From Bradysia coprophila (taxonomy: Eukaryota > Arthropoda > Insecta > Diptera > Sciaridae), in NCBI RefSeq assembly GCF_014529535.1, contig NW_023503409.1, positions 3,720,390 to 3,784,389 on the forward strand: a stretch of DNA of 64,000 nucleotides, in the 5' to 3' direction. The notes under the pieces were generated by a model. The model had not been told where the DNA came from. It made no database searches and saw only the letters and a program-made list of their open reading frames with translations. The first letter of the stretch is position 1. Every line of letters starts with the position of its first letter. The translations under genes were made by a program, and so were the position numbers. This document shows positions 1 through 14,037 of this stretch, piece by piece.

Positions 1-342
1 ATCACTTACAAGTGTAACGTTTGAATGTCCTGAGATATCTTCGAAAAACCGTAAAGCACTTATTGGGCCACAGCTCGGGAGGGGTCGATCCAAAATCACT
101 CATCTTCGAACTTAGCCTGTCTTTTGACATTACCAAACGGGAAAAAAAAGAATTTTCAAAATCGGATGCGTTTTACTCAAGTTATCGTGCAGACAGACAG
201 ACGGACAGACGGACATTTTTTTTTCGCGGATTTGGCATCTCTAGACAACCACAATAGGTTTCCCCTTACTCAGGGAGTCCAATTCGACGTGTTACAAACG
301 TATGCGTAAACCTATAAGACCCCAGTACTTCGTACGGGTCTA
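1..342 (+). repeat. Truncated copy of the GTACGGGGC-ended dispersed repeat
   Basis: The segment ends in TATAAGACCCCAGTACTTCG followed by TACGGG, carries a GACAGACGGACA-type pyrimidine/purine run near 187-215, and contains CATCTTCGAACTTAGCCT and TTACTCAAGTTATCGTG blocks. The same order of blocks is seen on the minus strand at 44,767-45,160, and the CATCTTCGAACTTA / CAAGTTATCG blocks recur as the 153-bp tandem units at 51,245-52,035. It is cut by the left edge of the window. The two short reading frames across it look incidental. This is a dispersed mobile repeat of unknown class, probably non-autonomous. Confidence 0.6.
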
Positions 343-2437
343 AAAAGTTTTAACTTTTTTTGGCATATGATACGAGACAAAATGTCTTATAATTAGGTTC
401 TCCATCGATAAAAAAAAAAAAAAAAAAATTGTCTTTTATTTTTAACGGGTTGTTTTACGTACATATGGATCGTGCATAAACTTAAAACTAAAGATAAAAA
501 ATGTCTTCAAGACCCGTGGAGGACGGTATCGTGCTCAAAATAGACGAAAAAATTTGTTTGTAACTCAATTGGAATAAACATTACATATACCGGGGAAAGC
601 CTGATGTTCTGTATTTTGACATCTTTTAAGACAAATGTTCCTTGCTTGATCCTTATGAATCCAGTGCCGGACGGATTGGCTACCAACACGCCCATTGAGA
701 AAAGAGTCGTAAAATTCGAAAAAGTCCCCCTTTTCATAAAAAACGCAAAAGGAACTTCGGGAATCGTATCGAATTATCAGTATATTGCCAGTCTTGCACT
801 GTATGAATCACTGATATTTTCACGTATGCGTAAATTTTGAATAAAAACGTCCGTATGGAGGAATAGGAAGAAAGATGCGATCAAAGCGGATCAGTTGACT
901 CGTTTCATACAATGACCCTATTCTGATTTATTCCGATGAGCGCCGAATGGACAGGGTCGAACTTATGTGAAAAAATGGTATTGTATTTACAAAAATGTTA
1001 ACAATTGAAAATTCAATCTTATGAATTTGTCTCGACCCTAAAGACCAGATATAACTTAAACTTACTATCATTAGATGAAAATTGTTCACAGTCGCCTACA
1101 GTTGGTATACGGATGCGGAGCTGTGTTAAATTTTTTATTGCTGCATACAATGATCACACACGACGAGCATGAAATCGTGGCCGATTTTCTTGCTTCTGTC
1201 CAGTAAATACATTATTTTGTAATGTCTTATAGCAACAATAATTTGAATATCATAATATTTTCGACGTTATGATGGTATATTATTCAATGGGGCACAAATA
1301 ACAAGCTACTGTTTTAAGTTTATTGTAGCATCTGCAGTTTCTGTATACTTTCCGTACAACATTATTTATTATAAATGTGTAGAGGTATACAACAGAGGAG
1401 TAGTTTTGCTGTTGCAAAATAGTTTTTTTTTTTAAACTTTCGTTCTTTTCTAACAATTAATTTGCTCGAATAATCACAAAAGTACGATGAACCAGTCTGT
1501 GTGGCAGCAAAATTTCGCTTAGTATATTTGCTCAGAAATATTGTACAATTTAAACAGGAGAAATTTGTTAAATAATGTGTGGGAAATTGTCGAATACAGT
1601 TGAATGGTCGATGGTGGATTTGATGTTTTCTCTATGTTTCGTCTCTATGATGAGCAACATTGGTCATTCATTATACCATTGCAATTATTTCCGAATATCA
1701 ACTTCGTTTGTATATGAATGGTTAGAGCGCTACAACATTACCACTAATGAACACATCCTATATGTGTATAAATACACATTTATTTGAATTAATACCGTAC
1801 ATACAGATGGAGCTGTTACTATAAGATAAGGTAATAATTATAATCGTAACATGTCCCAGTCCAATCCTATAAATAATTGCATCAAATTTCATTCGTATCT
1901 AACATATTATATTCATTGAACTTTGTGCTGCTTGACTGTGTGCGGTTGTTATTTACAGAATATTTCGTATTAATCATTCCAAATTACATTTCTAACTCTA
2001 ACCATTCAGTGGACTAACTGTGTACGGAAGACCGATTCCTCTTTTTTGTATTTGTCGACTGGATAACAAAACATTAATTAAATTTATGGATCGGAGAATG
2101 CAAATGTAGTCCAACCATTTAATGTAAATGATTTAGTTGAGGTAAGACTCCTGAATTACTGTCCGAATCAGTGTACAAACGGAGACATTGCTGATATGTA
2201 CAGAAAATTCCTGAATATCTTAGTACTCAGATACTTAAATTTAAATTCAAACAAATGCTGCTTTTTACATAGTTTATCAGCCAAAGTCGTAAAAATGTTT
2301 CTAACATGGAAAACATTTTTAATTTCATTTAAAATAAAAAAAAACTTTGCTTAGGCATTGAACATAATTAATGTATTGTTGGTCTAGAATATAAAATTAA
2401 AACTTTCAACCCTATTCTATTTTCCACATATATACAC
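343..2437. other. Intergenic, no gene recognised
   Basis: AT-rich sequence with short poly-A tracts and no reading frame that I can assign. Two overlapping opposite-strand frames at 507-840 are slightly less AT-rich than their surroundings, but neither shows a recognisable domain. Confidence 0.5.
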
Positions 2438-2768
2438 TAGCCCTATTCACGTTAAAAAAATGTGGTTCAGATCGTTCGGAGGAATGTCGATTTCGTTTCA
2501 TTATCGGACACTAAACAATTCTCTAGAACATCATAATTGACAAAAAATTGTTTCTGAGTCGCGCAACGCATTCAAAGTTTACATGAAAACGCATAGAAAC
2601 GCATGGTAACGCATAGAAACGCATGCATTTTCGATTGCGTTGCGCGACTCAGAAACAATTCTTTGTCAATTATGATGTTCTAGAGAATTGTTTAGTGTCC
2701 GATAATGAAACGAAATCGACATTCCTCCGAAGGATCTGAACCACATTTTTTTAACGTGAGTAGGGCTA
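2438..2768. mobile_element. Palindromic MITE with TA target duplication (Tc1/mariner-like)
   Basis: A 327-bp near-perfect foldback. The ends read GCCCTATTCACGTTAAAAAA and, on the other strand, GCCCTACTCACGTTAAAAAA, flanked on both sides by TA (2,438-2,439 and 2,767-2,768). The arms run for about 130 bp with few mismatches; the loop contains repeats of ACGCATAGAAACGCATG. No coding capacity. The TA duplication suggests mobilisation by a Tc1/mariner-type transposase, which is inference. Confidence 0.85.
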
Positions 2769-5700
2769 ATATACACACCACACCATACACTTTCCACAAC
2801 TTCATCATCACACAAATATTATATCGCATTATCGTACCGATTTGAAGAGGGTTGTGCGGCTAAAGATTCCCTGCAGTGTAAATGAAATGGTTTCATTTTT
2901 TCATATTTTTATTTTATTATTTCTAGCATTAATATTCAAACGCCCCATCGTCATACATGTACTGTAATCAGACTTTTTTTTTAAATTCACTTTTATTGGA
3001 AGGAAACAATTTCAGAACACATTTTATTATTTGAATTGAAATTGTTTTGTTTAGTTAAGTTTTTTTTTATTATTTTTTTTTTCAAGTAAGTATATTGTTA
3101 TTATCGATTTTGATAGCCGTGGAAAGGAACTGGGTGAGGAATGAAAATGAGGTTGGGTAGGAAAGTGCACTTTGTAATTAAGGTTGTTGTTGATCATTAA
3201 ATGGAATCGTGGGGTGATTAGATTATATTAACATTGAGTGCGGGCATATAGAGCGATAATTTTAAATGTTTCTTTTCGATAGTTGCTAATAATCATATCC
3301 TTATTTACCTCCTATGAATCAATAATATAAAATGTCGTTTTATATATAAAGACGAATCGCCCCTTTCGTACCTAAATGACCTAATCTTGACTCAACACTT
3401 TGTTTAAAGTAGTAAATTTTGATTAAAGTCTGTAATGCCGTGTTTGGTCCTGTCCATGTGGCATTGCTTTTAAAAATATAATAACACCTCTTTAAATTCT
3501 TCAAAGTTAATACATAAAGGCATCTTTCCATGAGTGGCAATCGCCCTCGTAAACTCGGTGCCACTTATTAATGTTTTGGTTTGTTCATTTATATACCTCA
3601 CTGACAACCTTTACGGCCCACAACAAGCGCAGTCTGGACAACCGTGACTTCCGAAGTATGTAAATATGATCTGAGGAAAGTTATCTGATTAATAGATTAA
3701 GATTGGCTCGTTCGGTATGTGTTTTTTTTATCAAGATGGAAGCACGGGGTTTCGGTGGGTTTTTAAATTAAGTGTTGCCCACATTGCAATGTCAAACATA
3801 TGTAGGTCTGTAATTTGTGCTAGGTGAAGTCCTTTTTCACCAAGCGATCAGCGTAACCTTCCAATTAAAATATCTTGAACGTGTGGCAACGTGAAAAAAA
3901 TAAAAATCAAAACCAACCAAAAACTGGTGGCGATACACTTGTCAACGGGTAATACATAAACAAATTCCTTAATCTATTGATATCTCGCCTAAATCTAGGC
4001 TAGATATATGCCTACAAACTAATCGTATTTTAGTTACATCATACGAGTCATACAGTGTGTACATCGTTGCAGCCACCAAATACACTGTACTAATCAAAAT
4101 TATGAAGCTTGAGTGAATTTTTGGAAGCTACCAATGTGATATAATCGTTAGAGAAATTCTATGTGGAATTGTCTGACACGGGAATCGAAAATAAATAATT
4201 TTAGTTGAAGGCTAAAGACAAATGATTGCCAGATCTGTTCTTCGAGATTCCATTCCGTTTAAAATAAAATAAAAAGCGTCGGCAGAGTTCACGAAGCCAA
4301 CTATGGCACCATCCTTGCAAAATACATGTATTGCCGTAACAATTTACAAATTATATTTTGTGAAGTGTTTTGGCGTTCTATAGCATCCTATTTTTCTAAG
4401 TGCAGTAGCAGAAAAGAAGGTCAGGCTAATAAATAATATTAAGTACACTCAATAGTGGGCCTAACAATTTCTATTGTTTGTGAAAGGATCTTGTTGAACG
4501 CTAGTTTAAAATAAGACACTGTTTCGTCTTATAACAGTCCCGTGTGCCGATGCAACAGATATGTTCGGTACATTTATAAAGACCATTTATTGCTTGAAAG
4601 AATCACGAAAATAGTAAAGGGAGTTTTGTCCTTTCCACTTTCATCAAGTTGCCTTTAAGCCCAACTCAATGCTAACTAACAGAATCTGATAACAACACTT
4701 GATAAGCAAATCTGTCCCTGCACAAAATTTATCTCAAACCACCAATGTTCATGCAAAAATTCACCCAAACTGAAAACCGATAAAAGGCGTTATTTTAAAA
4801 AAATCTCATACCAAGCGACTTAATAATTTATTTTGTCTCTCTCTTTTTACCCTGAGCATATATTTTCAGCATTCATTAATAATATATTCATAAAAAATTG
4901 TCCTGTTTTTTAGCATTTTTCCATAAATATTCATTCAATTCTCCCGCTTCCTTTTGTTGAAAATATTAAAAAACATCCTCCGTCCACTTCACCATCATGG
5001 CTGAAAATTCTCATTCCTACAAATCATACATACTGTGCACACCAGCCATTGTGTTATTTCGTATTTTAGATATAAAAAAACATAAAATAAAATATTACAA
5101 AAAAATAAAATAAAAATTGCAAACAAAAAATATAAATCGAAAAAAGGCCCCCCGCGCCAAATGTGCGGCTCCGTTCGATGAACGAACATTTTCGTGTTTT
5201 TTTCCAACATTTTATTTTGGTTTGAGTGAATTCGCGAAAAAATCTACATCTCCAACTCAGCTGTGTACATTGCGTTTACGAAGCATAGCATTTTTTTCAT
5301 ACAAAATATAGCATTTAGCCACCCCATTCCATCAGCAGATATATAAACCATCAGCCACATATCGCATCCCTTGCCATCATTCAAAAAGCAACCCGTGCTC
5401 ACCCAATGTCTCTATCATACGTGAGATTGCGATGTACACGAAATGATATTACGAAACTCATGTGACTCTATATATATATTCATATACCACGCATATAAAA
5501 TATCTAATGTATCGTTGCACTGTACTGTACTTTTCGCACGAATAGACCTACTATAACCCTCTAGGCTCTCATATGTGGTGGGCTCACCGATGACGTTAGT
5601 CGATACCTTCTCCGTTCGTATTTTAATACATCCACGTACTCTGTTCACTTGATATTCCAAAACAATTGGAATGAGAAACGCTTTTCGTTGACCTCCTCAT

Positions 5701-8700
5701 CCCGATGACGGTGTATTTTGCTGTGTATATATGTACGTACATGTACACTCGATTTGCAATGAGGGATTTTCTACATTTCGCGGATATCATACTCTGTTTT
5801 TGGGTTGCTGTTGTTGCTGCTTTTCTCTCTCTTTATGCGAACAACATCGCGGGAATTCCCAGTAACAAATCCTGTGCTATAGAATACGATGGTGATGACG
5901 ACGGCCACGACGATTCCGTTCATATTTTTTTCTGTTCTCTGTATTGTGTATATATTCTCAATCGGGATATATGTAGAGAGGGTGGTCGTGGGTGATAACG
6001 GTGGTATATTTCGCTGTGGAACGAGATTGAAGTTCAAATGGTGGGTGTATTGTAGACCCCATAGAGTATAGAGGCCGCTTCAAAATGATTGTGTGTTTGA
6101 TGGTTTGAGAATTGGGTGGCTGCGGGCGATGATTTAAATTAGGCTTGAATATATAAATATAAGGGGAGAAGCGTCCAGTATTCTACAACATTCAGAATGG
6201 ATCAATATTACAACACCCTCGCGCAATGTCTGGATTTTTTTCCAGCGAAAATGTTTTTATTTTACTTTTTCTGTTATTTTTAATGAATTTTAGAGTATAT
6301 TGGATGCAACTTTCACGGAATATATTTTTTGGTGTGTCGGCTCTATGTATTGAAGTTGTAGATGCTGTGCTCGTTTCGTTGAGTTAATTAATATTTGAAC
6401 AGACCATTTCAATTTTATTTTTGAATTATTTGTTTTTTTTTCTCTTCTTTTTTTTCCTTTTTGGAAGTATTACTGCTAGAAACATTCTGTCTAATGAATT
6501 CCATAATTTTAATCCAATTTATTGTATATAGATTTTAGGACAGAGCAGAAGGTTGTTTCAATTAAAAATTGATTTAAAAAAATTTGATAAAATACTCTTC
6601 CGGGTCAAGGATACCTTTGAAGATTCTTAACCTTTTAATAAACGGCAAGCAAATCGTCACATAAGTAACCAATTTCTACTGTTTGAGAGGATCGTGTAAT
6701 GTTATGTGTACAAAATGTTTGAGATGGTGAAATGTTAGGCACCTCAATGAAACTTCACAGCATCATTGAAGTTCTTTTGTAAAACTAAAACAAATCAAAT
6801 GTTTACAAGACGACATTTATGCGAAAAATTAGAGTCAATTGTTTTCGTTCAAAATTTGCTGTTATCATCCGCTCAGAGAATCGTATTTGTGCTTGACTAT
6901 AAAAGTTCACCAGCGCACCAACATGCTGTACATGTTATGCATATTGTGTTTTTGTGTCACATTTAAATTCATAATCTCTAATTAAACTAACAGTGAAATT
7001 AAAATAAATTAGTTAAACAACATCATCCAACAACAGAAATTACATTTTTATTTAAATGCAAAAAGTACATCAACCGGAAAACCGTTTCTCGACATGAAAT
7101 ATTCTCTTCCTGGCGCTACTAATAAAACCGAGCAAGTGTTGTTTGATATTTTCTATAAATTTTTAAGAGCCATTATGCATGTGCACACAAAGTTTTCAGT
7201 ATACTTTAAAGCACATTTATATAATAATAATTTAATAGTAGGTCAAATTGCGGTTAGCATCGTAATAAGTTATGTTAAACAAGATCTGATTCAATTGATT
7301 GAAGCGTGAAGATGGTACAGAATGACTCGGTTTTAATTTTCCGTTTCTGAATCTTCAGAGTTTCTTTTATTCGAGTAGGAGTTAGTGTTTTCCGAGTCGT
7401 TGATGTTAATGTTTATTCGTTTAGTTTGTTTTAATTGTTTTGTTTATTTTAACATTTTTTTGTTGTTGAATTTAATTATTTTGAACATGAAAGTACAAGT
7501 ACAATGCGTTACATCACCACATAATGTTCTGGTTAAGTAGTTAGAGAATGACTACATTGGCACAGCGGGACAGATGCACATGCGGTGAGATTAATTGCGA
7601 AATAAAAGGAACTAGAATATGATTAACTTTGTCAATGTAAGAGACTGCAGAAATATTTACATTTTCCTAAATTTTCAAAAATAATCTCACGTTGGTAAAA
7701 GCCAATTTCAATCATTTCTACGCCATTATGATGTTCATAAAGAGAACTATAATTGAGCGTTATTTATTCAAAGGATTAGTAAGCTGTAAAAGAGGAAAGA
7801 GGTATAGCGAATACCATGCGCGAAATCACAGACAATGATTTAAATGATTTTGGAATGAATCCGAAACGAGTCTGATAACAGCTAAGAGTGAAAAAAGAAG
7901 GCACTAAACGGTAGAGGCGGGACAGAAAGTAGTAGTAATAGAGTAAAAATGTCAAATTTTCAAGAATTTATAGCCAAATAAAAGCAACTACACATTCAAC
8001 ATAAGCTACATGATACAGTCATCATAGAAGACATTCGTAGCTTGGAATTGCCGTAAGATAGAATGAAAAACGACCAAAGGTGAAAGTAGATGAAAGTAGA
8101 TGAAATTTGTCTTTTAAGCGGTTTGGCTTGACACTGCGTCGTTTTATTGCCGTTTCTTTTTGTTCGTTTGGTACAAATTTCTATATTTGTTTTCGCTTGA
8201 TTTTCAAACGACAAATTCAAATTTAAAATATTTCGTTTATCACCTTGTTTTGAGGTAGGTGGCTCCATCTATGTTACAATAGTTGACTAATACTCGAAAG
8301 CTCGTGATAAGTTATACCATACATTCAATGTATTCAGTCATTTGCTGAATACATTAAATTGCAGCTTTCCTAGAAGGTTAGTACTGCAAAGAAAACCAAC
8401 TACAAACTAGGACAATTAGTTCACAAGTCGCTCTTAATGATTTTTATTGAAAAGTTAAGAAGGTCATCGATGTATCAATGAATCTTAGGATTCAGAGTTA
8501 TTTTATAAGTTTACTTCTGTTCGTTTCAGTCAAATTAAAAGAAATAGGTAACTATAGAATCAATCATTACCAAATAATGCTGAGGACCAGCCGAATAAAA
8601 TTTTTCAAAAGACTCAGATATGGATATCTGTATCAACGGAACACATTTTTGTCGCTTCAAAATAAAAAGAATATTCGCAACACTGCAACTGTATTGAATT

Positions 8701-10616
8701 TTGACTTTGACTGTAACGCTTCAAACTTATTAAATTTCAAACATTCACGAAGTTAGTTGAGAGCATATTCACACGGTATGCATGACAGGGCCTATTTTTG
8801 GGACTTTTAATTCTCAAAATTCTGAAAAATGTTGAAAAACATTTCCAACAAAATTCGGGAACTTTTTTGAAATTTTTTCAGATTTGTTTCGATTTGTTCG
8901 GATTTTTCAGCATTATAGTTGTATTGCCAATAATATGCCCTGATACATGATACACATACCACATTGATAAGTTTTGGTATTTCATTTCGATGTTTCATAG
9001 AATAATGGTGTATTCGACTCAAAGACGTATATGATAGCAGATCTGCGGAGTTAGAATTACAATCAATTAATTGAACTCATAATACACTCTTAATATCTTC
9101 TATTAAGATACTTTACCCGGCTAAGCTGACATGCTAATGTAAGGCAAATTGCAAACCTTTAATATCTTACTCCCAATATTACCATGTTCGATCAACTAGA
9201 TTTCAGTAGAACAAGTTATTGTGAACATGCATCTACATTCTACATGAACACGACAGTATAGCATAGCAGGACAGTATGTCCGGAGTGAAAATAATAATAA
9301 TAAAGCAACAAGTGGTTGTTACCACAAAATGGCTTTACAATCATAAAACGGTTCGGAATTTATCATCGCTGCGGTAGGAAAAGGTTCAAATAGAATCGGC
9401 TTCTAGGACCAACTAACCATCATCTTCAGGTCAATAAATATTTAAATATTTCAATGCGAAAGTGACAAATAAACAAAAACAAAAATGGACTTACCGAAAT
9501 CGACCAACAATACGACAAACACAATCAGTAAATTCACTAGAGCACAAAACACTGTTTATGACGATGTTATTTGTGGCCAACACAATAAGAAACAAAACTT
9601 CTAAACAAATGAAAAAAATAAATCAAAAGAAAAACTAAATCAACTGAAGAAAACTCTACGACATCGTCTCCATCGTCTCGATGCGTCTTTTTTGTTGTGC
9701 GTCGATATGTCAATGTCATTTCATTGCATTTTTTCGATGCTGCTATCTAGCGGTAAAGTTGTGTAGTTGCTGTTTCGTGGGGATTTTAAAATTAGTTTAA
9801 AGGTTACCATTTGTGTTGTGTTGTGACAGTAACTTGGAATTTTGTATCCTTCTCGTTCTTACGACTTTGAAAAATATTTATCTTACTCGCTTTTATGGGG
9901 CAATTCAAAATTTTTGTAGATTCATCTTCATGTATTTAACTTCTCGCGTTTGCACAATGTTAACGTGGAGAAAATCGGTGGCAGGTTTCTTTTGCTAGAG
10001 TTCAATACAAGGGCCCCTTTCAATAGAACAAACTGACAAAATAAAATGAAAAATCATATGTTTAAATGTGTACTTCCTGTAAAGACATAAGAGGGACTCT
10101 TAATGTCAAAAGTAAAGGGACTCAAAATGTCAAAAGAATACTAAAGATGACGTTTTCGTTTTAGTGGTGTGTGTGATATAATTTTCAATGAATTTCGAGT
10201 CATAATTCCTCTAGGTAGTCTACCTCTATGGTTCAATATAAGCGAATAATGACTCCCGATTGCCTTTGGGAGACTTTGGTGATTGTGATCCTAAGCCTCG
10301 TCCTAAGCCGAAGGCGCGGATCATAATCCAACTCGTCAAAATAAACATTTGGACATAGGTGCTTATAATTTTTTATTGTTGGTTTTCAACTTATTCCGAA
10401 GGAAAACTCGCACGTTTAGAAAAATGGTCTTTATTGAAGAAGACTTACAAACAGAGTGAATCGTTCACTAGGATCAAACATTAATTGAATTAAAACCCGT
10501 TAACTAGATGTAATTCATGGGATCCAACATTTATGTGTCGATGCACAGATGAACCCAAACTCCCTCTCCGAGCTGATGCATAATGTTAGTCTTACCACAC
10601 AGAGACATATAAAATG
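2769..10616. other. Intergenic or intronic, no gene recognised
   Basis: Nearly 8 kb of AT-rich DNA with no recognisable protein. Features seen are poly-pyrimidine tracts near 6,430-6,470, a tandem AAAGTAGATG duplication near 8,085-8,105, and a sequence starting CAGGGCCTATTTTTGGGA at 8,786 that resembles CAGGACCTATTTTTGGGA at 37,607, so a low-copy dispersed repeat may start there. A possible non-coding exon at 9,495-9,640 is listed separately. Confidence 0.45.
9495..9640 (-). other. Possible 5' non-coding exon of a minus-strand gene
   Basis: On the minus strand the sequence TTTCG/GTAAGTCC gives a strong splice donor at 9,494, preceded by about 150 bp without an extended frame and with a TCTTCAGTT stretch that resembles an arthropod initiator. 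No matching downstream coding exon was identified to the left, so this is only a suggestion that a long-intron gene extends leftwards. Confidence 0.2.
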
Positions 10617-10743
10617 CATTACAAAACTCGGGATAAAAAATGAAGTCACGTTTTCGTGTGATGGTTGACTTCGGCTTCGCCTCGGGAACAACAAACTTCA
10701 CACGAAACCTCGACGTTTCAACTTTTTATCCCTTGTCATGAAC
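10617..10743. mobile_element. MITE, family shared with 59,155-59,280
   Basis: The inverted arms contain ACTCGGGATAAAAA and, on the other strand, the matching GGGATAAAAAGTTG, then TTTTCGTGTG inwards, with a GC-rich centre TCGGCTTCGCCTCGG. The copy at 59,155-59,280 has the same ends, the same TTTTCGTGTG blocks and the same centre. About 127 bp, no coding capacity. Confidence 0.7.
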
Positions 10744-11588
10744 TATTACTATACTCGGTCACTTTACGTAACGTCGTGGAAACTTTTTAAAAACAACAAT
10801 AACGAAAACCTTGTGGAACCTATGAACTTTTGGGACAGCTGGTACAACCATTTCAAGACTTTCCGGACTTTCTTTAAAATTTAACCCATCGTTTTCTTAT
10901 CGTTCAGAAGACCTGCTTGCCTGTTCTCTCAGGAGAATTAAACACTTCGTTTATTTTGTAATTTCAAATGAACTTTACTACAACAAAATTCCGCTTGTGC
11001 TTTAAATCACTTAAATTCTAAACATACAAAATAAATCGAGTCGTCCGAACATGATTTTTTGATCAATTTACTAAACACAAACTAAAAAGAAAATTAATTT
11101 TTTAGCATTTGTGATATTACCGAAGCCTATGGTTCAAAAATGAAAAATTACAATTTTCGGTTTCTGTAAAAAAATGTTTAAACAAAAAGAAAATATTTCT
11201 ACAAAAATGCAAGAAAATGTAAAGTATGGGCGTAGTTATTGGGCTCACTATTCTCATTATACTTTTGAGCAACGAAACATAAGACAATTAATTACTATAT
11301 ATTTCAGCCTATAAACGACTTGCGTCAACTACTAACAAACTTTAACAATTATTTTTCTTCTCACTTTAGCTTTCCTCAATAAACACGGTTCCGGTTTATG
11401 CCTATAATTATTTAGTATTGCCATTTTAGCGAATTGTTTACCGATTTTATATTTTATGTAAAATTTCACTTCACACTTCCATTCATCGCCTAGCCCATAA
11501 TCTCTACAAGTATTCTTCTTGTTCGGCAATTTCATTTTTTTATGCTTAGCCGGTGCAATTCTAAAATCTCTATCCGTGTTCATTATTA
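10744..11588. other. 3' flank of the TMEM11 gene
   Basis: AT-rich; it probably includes the 3' untranslated region of the minus-strand TMEM11 gene. No other frame is supported. Confidence 0.45.
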
Positions 11589-14037
11589 TTATTTCAGCGC
11601 CTCGAATATTTTCCATGCACAAAATGCTGCAGACAGCAGCGTCACACTTCGATGCAGATACTTAGCTTTGTTATTAGAACTAAAGACTAGGACTACTGGC
11701 GATGAGAAATTGTTGAGATTTGGTACTTTGGACAGTTTCTTGGTGTCACGTTCCACCTGAAAAGATCAGTTTTCATTAAATTTAGACAAAAACAAAATTC
11801 GACGATTTTCAAGCAAAAATTGTCGATGTTGTGGAGGATGGAGTAGTGGGGGATGTAATTTTCTTAACATCCGTTCTTATGTAACCACGAAAAATGTAAC
11901 AAAAATTTTCGGATAAGATCGAGGACAACATTACTAGTGGGCGTAACTATCATATCTCTGGAAGTTGATATTTATGGAATTATCAGTCGAAATGTACCTA
12001 TTATTAGTCGATATTTATCGATTTATCAATAAAACATTTATCAATCGAATGAAATGTCGAACAAGCCTGTAGCGTTCGCATAAGAAAATTGGTTGAGTAG
12101 CTCCAAAGATTTTACGCTCTTTAGCAATGTTACCCTCACAAAAATCAAAAAACAACTTTTTAGAACATGTATGTCCTCCGCTAGCGCGAAGACCGCATAA
12201 TCCGATGAGTTATAATCGAGAACATAATCACATATTGAATAGCTCATCAAATAGCCAACACGTAACTACACGTGACACATGATTTTTATGACCCAGGACC
12301 AGGATGCAAATCTGAAATATTTTGTGAGTTCATGTCTTACCTGATATTGACAACAAGGATCGTAATTCCAACTGACGGTGTATAATCCCGTACAAAATAC
12401 TGATATAGCACACAACGGTGCCGCACACATAGCCAACCGTTCAGGCCATAACGTGCCCGTCACGATTGACGCCAGTCCAGTAACGACAGCAGTTTTGTGT
12501 AGACAATTTCCTACTGTGATCCAGCGAGCAGTCTCGTCACCCAGCCGAGCTGGCTCGACGATAATATAATTGATGCGAGCTACAAGTGCCTTTTCCAATT
12601 CAGCTTCGAATGCTTCATGCGCATTTTGCACTTCGTATATTTCTTGGATGATGTGAGTGGTTGGCGACTTGAGTTCACTGTGGAAGGATAGATACAAAAA
12701 GGATTATCAAGACGTTAGTGTCTGCTTTTTAAAATAGTTAAAGTTATAGGCGAAAAGCTGGTCGAGGTGTTGGATTGGTTTCACGAAGACATATTGATCG
12801 TATAGTCGCTTGATGTTGCAGTTGGCTAGTGAAATGTGACAGTGTCATGGGAAACTTTTTTGCATCTCCGTTACTTCGTAGTCAATATTCTCTTGGAAAC
12901 GACAGGCGTATCGCAATCAAAATTATTAAATCTGTTATTTCATTTAATACAAAATCTATTACTTCTCTACTTTTTATCAATATTTCTATATACGAGAACA
13001 TTAGCCAGAGCTCATAGCTCATTCTTGTCGTCGTTGTCGATGTCAGATAAAATTGGACAATTGCAAGAAGTGAAGAAGTGGAATAAATTACGAAACCAGT
13101 TATTTCACCATCAACTGTCGCATCTGACGGATAAGAGAACTCCATGTCAATGTTCCGGACCTCTACCTCGAGCAACTTTTTTGTCCAAACAAAAAAAATC
13201 GTCAGTAAGCAACCAAAGAAAAAACACAATTTGTACATTCACAGTGGAAACGAATTAAACTTACACATGATTAGAGCCCTAGTGACTATAACAGATTCAA
13301 CAATTCATGATAAAAAGCACTAATAACAAATCACACGTCTTCTACTGGTGTGTTTCGACTGTAAAACAAAAAACAACTCACTCTATTGGACTTAAGGGTT
13401 TGTTCGACGACATATTAACGTTTCGTAGTCAACTAATTTTCACACACACAGGCGACGATTTTTATTACCAAAAAAGACTTTTCGATGCCAAGAAATTACT
13501 GAACACTGCAACCGATGTTGATTTCGTTAACATGAAATGAGAGAAATTTCCAAAATAAATAGTTAGAGGAAAACGTAACACAAAGCACGTCAGACGGCAA
13601 ATAAAAAGTTCGACAGACACAACGGAACAAAAAAGAAAACTGACTACAAATGATAAAGAAATTTAACCCAAAAACAAGATGAATGAAGCGTAGATAAAAG
13701 AAAAGTTCAAGGTTATGATTATTTGATGACATGATGACAAACAATCGAAGTGTTGAATTAACGGTCTATTCGCTATTGCTGATTTAATCGTTAGATTAAT
13801 GCTTGATAAACAAAGTGGATTTGATTCGCAAAACAAATTTTCTTTGTTTGGCAAAGTAAAATAATAAAAATTCATTTCGGGACATTGCGACAAAAAGATT
13901 ACATAAAATATCAGCAGCATTGTATATGTATATAACTCTAATCAAACACACCGAAATGTAATCATAATTCAAGGACTAATAACTTTAAGAAACAAAAAAA
14001 TGTAACAATCAATAACATACCCATCATTTGCTGCCAT
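11589..14037 (-). CDS. PMI: TMEM11 / PMI mitochondrial inner-membrane protein
   Basis: Three coding exons on the minus strand: 14,021-14,037, 12,341-12,677 and 11,589-11,756, joined in phase to 173 residues. Residues about 13-65 carry the family hallmark, a helix with EIYEVQNAHEAFE, then EPARLGDETARWITVGNCLH, followed by two hydrophobic segments (about 67-83 and 88-106), the WNYDPCCQYQVE turn and a conserved C-terminal tail ending in WKIFEALK. Length is slightly under the vertebrate protein (about 190). TMEM11 (Drosophila PMI, Pantagruelian Mitochondrion I) is known to shape mitochondrial cristae and to associate with MICOS. The start was chosen because a 17-nt first exon (MAAND) has a GG/GTATGT donor that restores the frame at the TTCCACAG/T acceptor at 12,678; the methionine visible at 12,697 would lie in the intron. 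The 1.3-kb first intron contains no gene. Confidence 0.93.

Noticed and set aside
507-840. Two overlapping opposite-strand frames with fairly coding-like composition
   Set aside because: No splice context, start context or recognisable domain on either strand; could be a transposon relic but cannot be supported.
3340-3564. 74-codon minus-strand frame containing TWTGPNTALQTL
   Set aside because: No recognisable family and no flanking splice signals; possibly a fragment of a mobile element but unsupported.
12378-12569. Plus-strand frame over the TMEM11 second exon
   Set aside because: It is the antisense shadow of a well-supported exon.
12836-13258. 140-codon plus-strand frame and its minus-strand partner
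   Set aside because: Both lie in the first intron of the TMEM11 gene, overlap on opposite strands and show no domain.
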